Assembly (NCBI GenBank): GCA_002491245.1 | Contig: DKVO01000017.1 | Span: 582 to 45,575, forward strand | Length of the DNA: 44,994 bases | Reading direction: 5' to 3' | Source: Porphyromonadaceae bacterium UBA7176 | GTDB lineage: Bacteria; Bacteroidota; Bacteroidia; Bacteroidales; Muribaculaceae | Shown: piece by piece, positions 7,585 to 13,717 of the stretch | Layout of the letters: the number at the start of each line of letters is the position of its first letter | How positions within the stretch are numbered: the first letter of the stretch is position 1 | The notes under the pieces: generated by a model | What the model was told of the DNA's origin: nothing | Databases searched by the model: none | Seen by the model: the letters and a program-made list of their open reading frames with translations, nothing else | Translations under genes and position numbers: made by a program

Positions 7585-9102
7585 TCAGATGATGCGATGT
7601 TTATCTATGCCTTCGACGTAGATGGCTGCTTCGTTGGCCGAAATATGGCCCGATGTGCCTACCGGGCAGTGGTATTCGCATGAACCGCAACCGATGCAAC
7701 GGTTTTCGTCGACGGCGGGGCGCATGTTGCCGTTGTCGCCCTTGACAAGGTGTATGGCATGGACAGGGCATTGGCTTTCGCATGCATGGCATTCCTGTCC
7801 ATAGGCAGCGGAGATACATAGTGAGGTGTCGACCTTGGCCGTGCCGATTTTGGTGACGGATTTGTCGGCTGCGCTTATCGGGAGTATGGCTCCGGCCGGG
7901 CATATGTCGGCGCAGTCGGTGCATTCGGGGCGGCAGTAACCGGCGGTGAATGTCATCGTGGGTTGCATGAATGTCGACAGGGCGGCAGAAGGTTTCAGTA
8001 CTCCCGACGGACAGGCGCTGATGCATAGCTGACATGCTGTGCAACGGCTGCGGAGGTGTTCGAGGCTGATAGCTCCTGCCGGGACGGTAGGTGTCGCGCT
8101 GCCGTGGCGTTTCTTGGCCTTGATGGGGGCGAAACCGCCGTCGGTGGTCTTGTCGGCGGCGAGGGCTATGCCGGTTCCGGCGGCTATGGCTGCGCTCACC
8201 ATGAAGCTGCGGCGTCCGGCTTCGGGTGTGGATGCGGTAGTTTTGGTTTTGCGGCGTATGCTGTAACTGATAGCTCCCTGGCTGCAGTTGTTGATGCAGT
8301 CCATGCACACGACGCAGCGCGAGTAATCGATCCGGTGTTCTTTAGTGTTGATACACGATGCTTTGCAGTGCCGGCCACACGAACCGCAAGAGTTGCATTT
8401 GTCGAGGTTGATGATGGGTTTGAGCAGCGAGAAACGCGATAGGAGACCGAGTATGCTTCCTACGGGGCACACGGTGTTGCAATATCCGCGGCCCGAGCGC
8501 CAAGCGAAGACTGCTACGATGATGAGCTGCACGGCAGCTATGGCTGCGATAAGCCAGGAGAATGCTGAAACGGCAGGTTCGCCGTCGAGAATGTATGTTC
8601 CACTGTCGGCTGCTGACGATGCTACTGCCGATGCCCCGGTCCGCCACAGAGGCACGAGGAACTGACCGGTGGCGCGTCCAAATATGCTATAGGGGTCAAG
8701 CAGTCCGGCGACAGACTGAGGGAGCAGTGCGAGCAGCCCGGCGGTGAACAGCATTATGAAAGCGGCTAAGAAACCGTAGCGCAGGCTTTTGTGTTCGGTG
8801 CTGTAGCGGAATAGTCCCGGTTTGCGTTTGCGCTTTGGTGTCGTTGAGAGGCGCAAGCGGTTCACTATATCCTGAAAGACTCCTAAGGGGCATAATACAG
8901 AGCAATAGATGCGGCCGAAGAGCAGTGTCAGCGCGACCAATACCAATATTGCGATAGTGTTGAGGGCTAACAAAGCCGGCACGAGCTGATATTTGGGCAG
9001 GAAGCTGAACCATCCGGCCGCTGTGCCGGTGAAGTCGACAAATACTGCGACGATAGCGACGAAAGCTACCGTCGCGAGGGCTATACGGACGTAACGGAGC
9101 AT
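7585..9102 (-). CDS. NapH/NapG-like iron-sulphur membrane protein with internal Tat-like segment
   Basis: A 505-residue polyferredoxin. The N-terminal half is NapH-like, with hydrophobic segments near 8-30, 40-62, 108-130 and 180-201, each pair followed by a CxxxCP motif (C67/C71, C208/C212). Two 4Fe-4S motifs follow (C236-C246 and C263-C273). At 296-316 comes GRRSF plus a hydrophobic alanine-rich stretch, which looks like a twin-arginine signal in mid-protein. The last third has four more cysteine clusters (C354-C364, C390-C401, C438-C445, C469-C479), like NapG. It probably moves electrons from the quinone pool or cytoplasm across the membrane to the reductase encoded next. It is second in the operon, after a 20-residue peptide gene. 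Confidence 0.85.
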   Translation of the reverse strand: MLRYVRIALATVAFVAIVAVFVDFTGTAAGWFSFLPKYQLVPALLALNTIAILVLVALTLLFGRIYCSVLCPLGVFQDIVNRLRLSTTPKRKRKPGLFRYSTEHKSLRYGFLAAFIMLFTAGLLALLPQSVAGLLDPYSIFGRATGQFLVPLWRTGASAVASSAADSGTYILDGEPAVSAFSWLIAAIAAVQLIIVAVFAWRSGRGYCNTVCPVGSILGLLSRFSLLKPIINLDKCNSCGSCGRHCKASCINTKEHRIDYSRCVVCMDCINNCSQGAISYSIRRKTKTTASTPEAGRRSFMVSAAIAAGTGIALAADKTTDGGFAPIKAKKRHGSATPTVPAGAISLEHLRSRCTACQLCISACPSGVLKPSAALSTFMQPTMTFTAGYCRPECTDCADICPAGAILPISAADKSVTKIGTAKVDTSLCISAAYGQECHACESQCPVHAIHLVKGDNGNMRPAVDENRCIGCGSCEYHCPVGTSGHISANEAAIYVEGIDKHRII

Positions 9103-9109
9103 AGGGCGG

Positions 9110-9172
9110 CTACACTAATAGGATTAATACCAGGAGAGCGAAACTCCAGAGGTAGTTGAAGAAATTAGACAT
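9110..9172 (-). CDS. Candidate 20-residue single-span membrane peptide
   Basis: ATG at 9172 opens a 20-codon frame ending in TAG (9110). The product starts MSNFFNYLWS and continues with ten residues almost all Ala, Leu, Ile or Val, enough for one membrane helix. It lies between the predicted transcription start (about 9206) and the NapH-like gene, and its stop is 7 bases before that gene's ATG. The position is like that of tiny accessory subunits such as CydX or KdpF ahead of or behind their partners. No homologue is recognised, and it could be a chance frame in a leader. Confidence 0.45.
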   Translation of the reverse strand: MSNFFNYLWSFALLVLILLV

Positions 9173-9212
9173 GGTGTAATGTGATAATGGACGCACAGAG
9201 GTATGCGCATCG

Positions 9213-9244
9213 CAAAAGTAGTAAAATTTTGAAGTGCACAGAAA
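9213..9244 (-). promoter_or_regulatory. Promoter of the iron-sulphur / aldo-keto reductase operon
   Basis: On the minus strand TACTTTTG (9220-9213) matches the -7 consensus. TTTC (9244-9241) lies 20 bases upstream as a one-mismatch -33. The start near 9206 leaves about 34 nt before the small ORF and about 105 nt before the NapH-like gene. Confidence 0.6.
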
Positions 9245-9323
9245 TATAGCTGTTTGAGACAAAGGTTAAACCATGCATTTTTAACAATATTTAGCCAATT
9301 TCCATGCTTTGTATATCATTGCA

Positions 9324-9354
9324 CAAAAAAAGCCCCGTCGCAATTGACGAGGCT
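9324..9354 (-). terminator. Intrinsic terminator after the coiled-coil lipoprotein
   Basis: On the minus strand AGCCTCGTC pairs with GACGGGGCT (one G-T wobble) around a short loop. It is followed by seven T residues (9331-9324). This is the strongest transcription end for the dacB-rsmI-lipoprotein transcript. Confidence 0.85.
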
Positions 9355-9375
9355 CTTCGGGGGAGAGTATCTTTT

Positions 9376-10245
9376 TCAGTCGATTTTTATCACCAGATAG
9401 TTTGATACGGTCCAGAATGCGGCCGGATTGGTAATCTGCAACACCTTGTGACCGTCGGCGTCGATGATGTTGTAGCTGTTGGCAGGTTGTTTGGTGAGCA
9501 CCTGGGCTTTGTTGCTGTTGAGGTCGATAGTGGTGAGGGTGCGTTTGTCGGCCTTGGTGAAGAATGCTTTGTCGAAGTCGCCCTCCATCAGTTTGGTCTT
9601 GCGGAGGAAGCCGCCACCTTCGATTATATTGTTCTCCTTAAGCTCGTTTTTGGTTCCGATAGCGTAGTAGCATGTGTTGAGTTCGTTGATAAGTTCTTCA
9701 TTCTGCTTGTCGGTGGAGTCGCGTGCGGCGGTGACTTCGGTGACAGTCGTGTTGAGCGAGTCGACCTGAGCATCGAGTTTACCTATCTGGGTCTTGGCTT
9801 GGTCGAGATTGCCGCGGAGCTGGGCTATTTCGTTCGACTGATTGTCGATCTGTGCGCGGAGCGACGAAATGGTCTGTTGCAGTTTGTTGTTGTTGAGGTT
9901 CGAGCTCGAGAGCTTTTTCTCGAGGTCTTCGAGTTGCTGCCGGCGCTGGACGAGAGTCTCCTGGATTGCAGCGATGTCGGCGCGTACCTGTTCGCGGCGG
10001 TTGGGGGTCTCGCTGGCACCGTTGACAGTGAGTATGTTTTCGAGCTGCTTTATTTGGTCCATGCTCGAAGATATGTCGTTGACTAATGATAGGAGCTGGT
10101 CGCGGTCGCTGAGTGCGTCGGCAAGTTCCTCGCGCGAAGCCTCGGCAACGGCCTGGGCCTGCCGTAATTGCTCTTCCTTTTCTTTATTGTTGCAGCCTGT
10201 GAAGAGAAGGGCGGCCACAACACAGAGGTTTAAAATCTTTTTCAT
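9376..10245 (-). CDS. Coiled-coil outer-envelope lipoprotein
   Basis: A 289-residue lipoprotein. The N-terminus is a type II signal with a lipobox (MKKILNLCVVAALLFTGCNN, Cys18). Residues about 22-190 are a long heptad-rich coiled coil (EEQLRQAQAVAEASREEL..., LRAQIDNQSNEIAQLRGNLDQAK). The C-terminal 100 residues form a compact domain (TCYYAIGTKNELKENNIIE, GGGFLRKTKLMEGDFDKAFFTK, KVLQITNPAAFWTVSNYLVI). The same architecture occurs in Bacteroidota proteins annotated as Cbp1-type collagen-binding adhesins. I make that family link from memory, and binding is not shown. The gene begins 24 bases after the rsmI stop, so it is probably co-transcribed with rsmI. Confidence 0.75.
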   Translation of the reverse strand: MKKILNLCVVAALLFTGCNNKEKEEQLRQAQAVAEASREELADALSDRDQLLSLVNDISSSMDQIKQLENILTVNGASETPNRREQVRADIAAIQETLVQRRQQLEDLEKKLSSSNLNNNKLQQTISSLRAQIDNQSNEIAQLRGNLDQAKTQIGKLDAQVDSLNTTVTEVTAARDSTDKQNEELINELNTCYYAIGTKNELKENNIIEGGGFLRKTKLMEGDFDKAFFTKADKRTLTTIDLNSNKAQVLTKQPANSYNIIDADGHKVLQITNPAAFWTVSNYLVIKID

Positions 10246-10269
10246 AATAAGTAGTTGAATGTTAGTTTT

Positions 10270-11010
10270 CTATTCGTTGTCAGTATCGTTGTCGGGGCGA
10301 TATTTGTTTTTATGTCTGCGTTCGCCGGCGGCCGGTTTGGCTTCCGGCGCTACGATAATAACAATCTCTCCGCGTGCTTGGTTCGCGGTGTAGTAGTTGT
10401 GCAATTGTTCCAGAGTGCCGCGCTCGGTAGTGTCGTGAAGTTTTGAGATCTCACGGCTTACTGATGCCTCGCGGTCTTGGCCGCACGCTTCAGCCAGTTC
10501 CCCGAGTGTACGGGCCAGACGCAGGGGCGACTCATAGACGATGAAGGTGCAGGGTAGGGCGGAGAGGAACGACAGGCGCGTGGCCCGTCCTTTTTTGGGA
10601 GGCAGGAAGCCCTCGAAGAAAAATTTGTCGCACGGAAGGCCTGAGTTTACCAGGGCCGGCACGAAAGCCGTAGCCCCGGGCAGTGTCTCCACCGGCAGAC
10701 CTCGCCGGCGGCATTCGCGCGACAGCATGAAGCCTGGATCGCTGATGCCTGGAGTGCCGGCGTCTGATACAAGTGCGATGTCTTCGCCTGCCTCGATGCG
10801 GTCGAGGATAGGTGTGAGATCTTTGTGCTCGTTAAATTTATGGTGGCTCGCCATAGGGGTGGTGATATCGAAACGACGCATCAGCGTGGCCGACGTACGG
10901 GTGTCTTCGGCCAAGATGAGCGACGCGCTTTTGAGCACTTCTATGGCGCGTGGTGTCATGTCGCCCATATTTCCTACCGGAGTAGGGACGATATAAAGCT
11001 TTCCGGCCAT
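10270..11010 (-). CDS. rsmI: 16S rRNA (cytidine1402-2'-O)-methyltransferase
   Basis: Methylates the 2'-hydroxyl of C1402 in the ribosomal P site, using S-adenosylmethionine. The 246 residues include the tetrapyrrole-methylase-fold signatures LYIVPTPVGNMGDMTPRA at the N-terminus, AEDTRTSATLMRRF, ALVSDAGTPGISDPG and LPGATAFVPALVNSGL. The start was set at the ATG at 11010, because the protein family begins exactly there (MAGKLYIVPTP); a longer in-frame opening to 11103 overlaps the upstream gene. Its A is shared with the stop of the preceding gene (TAATG), so the two are translationally coupled. Confidence 0.96.
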   Translation of the reverse strand: MAGKLYIVPTPVGNMGDMTPRAIEVLKSASLILAEDTRTSATLMRRFDITTPMASHHKFNEHKDLTPILDRIEAGEDIALVSDAGTPGISDPGFMLSRECRRRGLPVETLPGATAFVPALVNSGLPCDKFFFEGFLPPKKGRATRLSFLSALPCTFIVYESPLRLARTLGELAEACGQDREASVSREISKLHDTTERGTLEQLHNYYTANQARGEIVIIVAPEAKPAAGERRHKNKYRPDNDTDNE

Positions 11011-11618
11011 TATTGTGGAATGTTGTCGGCCACGATGGCCATGAAGGCTTCGACATTGGGGTCGGTGCGGTCCCACATCATGTCGTTGTAGAGATAATCG
11101 CAAGCCTCGTCGTAGGAGTCCATGTCGGCTATCAGCTTGAGAGTCTCGGTGAAGTCGGCATCGTCGCCTCCGAACAACTCGCGGCAGAAGCGGAAACGGT
11201 CGTTGAGGGTGAAGGCTTTCAGTAGTTTGGAGTTGGTCTTCGGTGTGTGTGCCGGTGTTTCCGGTGGCATATATCGGCGGTGGGCGGCGTATATGTCGTG
11301 GTCCGGTTCTGTCTCGTGGGCAACAGCTTCTTCGGCGGCTTCGGCCTCCGGCTCTACCTCGGTTTCCTGTGCCTCCTGAGTCTTGACCTCTGTTGATTGA
11401 GTCTCTTCGATTGCCGATGAGCCGGCAACGATTGCTTCTTCAGCCTTTTCGTCTTTTTGTGGGAGAGGTGCGGCGAGATATGCTTCGATTGCCGAGGTGT
11501 ATTCTTTTATTTTTTCGGACAGCAGGCTACGGGCCTCGAGGCTGTCGCGGTCGCGGAGCACTTTGAGGAGCCCTTCGAGCTCGACGTTCATCCGGATTAG
11601 TCGGTCAGTTTCAGTCAT
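11010..11618 (-). CDS. Acidic two-part protein of unknown function
   Basis: A 202-residue cytoplasmic protein without a recognised family. The start at the ATG at 11618 (MTETDRLIRMNVE) is preferred to the one at 11654, which precedes a sequence unlike the rest. Residues 1-55 are helical. Residues about 56-130 are an acidic, low-complexity linker of Glu, Ala and Thr. Residues about 135-202 are a compact helical domain (LLKAFTLNDRFRFCRELFGGDDADFTETL, YDEACDYLYNDMMWD). This C-terminal block is a pattern I associate with conserved hypothetical proteins of Bacteroidales. It sits 53 bases after dacB and is coupled to rsmI by TAATG. Confidence 0.8.
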   Translation of the reverse strand: MTETDRLIRMNVELEGLLKVLRDRDSLEARSLLSEKIKEYTSAIEAYLAAPLPQKDEKAEEAIVAGSSAIEETQSTEVKTQEAQETEVEPEAEAAEEAVAHETEPDHDIYAAHRRYMPPETPAHTPKTNSKLLKAFTLNDRFRFCRELFGGDDADFTETLKLIADMDSYDEACDYLYNDMMWDRTDPNVEAFMAIVADNIPQ

Positions 11619-11671
11619 TTTTGTATGAACTTTATGAGTTTTGCAAAAGTACAAAAATTTTCTCAGCTAAG

Positions 11672-13132
11672 CTATCTTCTTGCCTTGTTAGTCTTCTTGG
11701 TTGTTTTTCTTGTTTTCTTCGAGGTCTTTTTCGCTGTGGATGCCCCTGCTGTCTTTTTGGGCTTTGAAGAGACTGCGGATTGGTTTGATGCCGGTTTGCC
11801 TGCGAATGTTTCGGTGAGCAATTTCTCACAAGCCTCTCTCACGTTCTTGCGTGGACAGAAGAAGCCATTTACGAGTATCACGACCACATGTGTAGGCTTG
11901 TCGTTGGCGTCGAGTTTATAGCCGGCGTAGCATTGGACTGAACTTACCGAGCCGGTCTTCAGGGCTATGCGGCCTTTCAGCGACGACTTGGCCAGAAAGC
12001 CGCGCATGGTGCCGTCTTTGCCGGCGCGTGGAAAGAATGAAGTGTAGGTATCGGCCATCTGCGAACGTGCCATCCATTCGAGCACATCGCCTATGAGGCG
12101 TGCCGGCAGGCGGTTGGCGCGAGTGAGGCCGCTGCCGTCGTTGATTATGGTGCGGCGCATGTCGATATTTCTCTTCGACCATAGGTCGCGTTCGCGCTTT
12201 ATGGCTTCTTTCCGGCTCGCGCCCGGTGCGATGGTGCGTAGCATACCTTCGGCGAAGAGGTTGTCGCTGCGTACCATGAGGCTCTTCATGATGTCGCCGT
12301 AAGTTGCCGACCTGTGGGTGTATACTGCAGTGCGAAGGGTGTCGGGCGCGAGCTCTTCATCGCCGATCTCGATACCTTCGCGACCAAGGACTTCGCGGAG
12401 CTGGGCTTTGAATACTGCCGCAGGATCGGGAACGGTGGTGCTTAGCGTGTATTTTTCGTCGTCGGGGTCGCGAGTGTATACGGTGAGGCGGTTGGAGTCG
12501 ATGCCTCGCAGCAGGTCATTGCTTTTCGCTTTCTCCACACATATCTCGAGTCCCGGAGCTTCAGGGACAACCTCTCCTGTGGCAGGTGTGATCTTGACTG
12601 TGTTGTCGCGCCAGTTGAAGCCATATAGTCCTGCTCCGTAGGGCCATGCCACATCTTCTATTTCCCACTGCACCACGGGTCCTGCGTCCTTGAGCGACTG
12701 CTCCACAAGGGTTGAGCCTTCGATGCGTGTCACACCCATGCTCTTGAGCCGGGAAGCGATAGAGTCGCAGAAGCCGAGCCTCGACTTGAAGTTTTCGCTT
12801 TCGAGCGTCGGGTCGGCAGAACTTTCGATAATCAGGTTGCCATGCCATGTTTCTCCGTCGGCATGTCCGCTCAGCACTACAGGAGTTGTGAAACATTTGT
12901 CTGTGCCCGACAACGACAGAACCGTAGCTGTCGTGAGTGCTTTCATCACCGATGCCGGCGTGAGTGCGAGCGAACTGTTGTGGTCGATGATGGTCTGGCC
13001 GGTCGAGAGGTCTTTGATGTAGATGCCTACCGAGGTGGCCTCCTCACCTTCGATGCCGAGGACGGTCCTGGCAGATGCGGCCTGAGCAAGGAGCATGGCC
13101 GCCAGTAGTGTGGTCTTGATAAATTTTGTCAT
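11672..13132 (-). CDS. dacB: D-alanyl-D-alanine carboxypeptidase/endopeptidase (PBP4 type)
   Basis: A periplasmic low-molecular-weight penicillin-binding protein that trims peptidoglycan stem peptides or cuts cross-links. The start at the ATG at 13132 gives a signal peptide (MTKFIKTTLLAAMLLAQAASA); the in-frame opening to 13210 runs through the rplS terminator. The active-site triad is complete: S61-V-M-K64, S289-D-N291 and K392-T-G394. The 486-residue length fits class C PBPs. The last 30 residues are an unusual Lys/Thr-rich basic tail (KKTSKKTRKTTKKTNK), which might bind anionic wall or membrane material. No separate promoter is visible between the rplS terminator and the ATG, so read-through from rplS is likely. 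Confidence 0.94.
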   Translation of the reverse strand: MTKFIKTTLLAAMLLAQAASARTVLGIEGEEATSVGIYIKDLSTGQTIIDHNSSLALTPASVMKALTTATVLSLSGTDKCFTTPVVLSGHADGETWHGNLIIESSADPTLESENFKSRLGFCDSIASRLKSMGVTRIEGSTLVEQSLKDAGPVVQWEIEDVAWPYGAGLYGFNWRDNTVKITPATGEVVPEAPGLEICVEKAKSNDLLRGIDSNRLTVYTRDPDDEKYTLSTTVPDPAAVFKAQLREVLGREGIEIGDEELAPDTLRTAVYTHRSATYGDIMKSLMVRSDNLFAEGMLRTIAPGASRKEAIKRERDLWSKRNIDMRRTIINDGSGLTRANRLPARLIGDVLEWMARSQMADTYTSFFPRAGKDGTMRGFLAKSSLKGRIALKTGSVSSVQCYAGYKLDANDKPTHVVVILVNGFFCPRKNVREACEKLLTETFAGKPASNQSAVSSKPKKTAGASTAKKTSKKTRKTTKKTNKARR

Positions 13133-13155
13133 GGCGGAGTGGGGGTGATGGCTGC

Positions 13156-13189
13156 AAAAAAAAGAGGGCGCATCGATAGATACACCCTC
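13156..13189 (-). terminator. Intrinsic terminator of rplS
   Basis: On the minus strand GAGGGTG (13189-13183) pairs with CGCCCTC (13170-13164, one G-T wobble). It is followed by eight T residues (13163-13156). It lies 24 bases past the rplS stop and 24 bases before the dacB ATG. Confidence 0.85.
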
Positions 13190-13213
13190 TCTTGTCTTTT
13201 TGTGCCGCAAGTA

Positions 13214-13570
13214 TTATTTTTTGACTACGCGACGCTCTTTGATACGGGCTTTCTTGCCGGTGAGCTTGCGGAGGTAGTACAGTTTGGCACGGCGTACTTT
13301 ACCGTATTTGTTGACGGTGATCGAGTCGATAAAAGGCGATTCGATGGGGAAGATACGCTCAACACCGATGTTGTCGCTCATCTTGCGGACGGTGAAACGT
13401 TTCTTGCAGCCTTCGCCACTGATGCGGATAACAACGCCGCGATACTGCTGGATACGCTCTTTGTTACCTTCTTTGATGCGGTAAGCCACGGTGATTGTGT
13501 CGCCGGGGCCGAAGTCAGGGTGCTGTTTGCCGGTGGCAAATGCTTCTTCGGCAATCTTAATCAGGTCCAT
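13214..13570 (-). CDS. rplS: 50S ribosomal protein L19
   Basis: Large-subunit protein bL19 at the subunit interface. The 118 residues match the family throughout: FGPGDTITVAYRIKEG, ERIQQYRGVVIRISGEG, KRFTVRKMSDNIGVERIFP and GKVRRAKLYYLRKLTGK. It has its own promoter (13650-13680) and a strong terminator (13156-13189). It is therefore at least partly monocistronic, with dacB downstream receiving read-through. Confidence 0.98.
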   Translation of the reverse strand: MDLIKIAEEAFATGKQHPDFGPGDTITVAYRIKEGNKERIQQYRGVVIRISGEGCKKRFTVRKMSDNIGVERIFPIESPFIDSITVNKYGKVRRAKLYYLRKLTGKKARIKERRVVKK

Positions 13571-13649
13571 TTTGTTGTGTTTTAGAATATTAACATTCGT
13601 CGCAATATTCGCAGGCTGCTTGTCCTGCCAGAGATTACGAAATCGGTTG

Positions 13650-13680
13650 CAAAGTTAACTATTTTATCTGTACTGACAAA
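13650..13680 (-). promoter_or_regulatory. rplS promoter
   Basis: TTTG (13680-13677), 19 bases, TAACTTTG (13657-13650) on the minus strand is a full consensus match. The predicted start near 13644 gives a leader of about 75 nt, room enough for autoregulation by L19, though no known motif was recognised. Confidence 0.8.
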
Positions 13681-13717
13681 ATATTTTTTTGCATTCGGTT
13701 TTAATAAGTCTAATACA

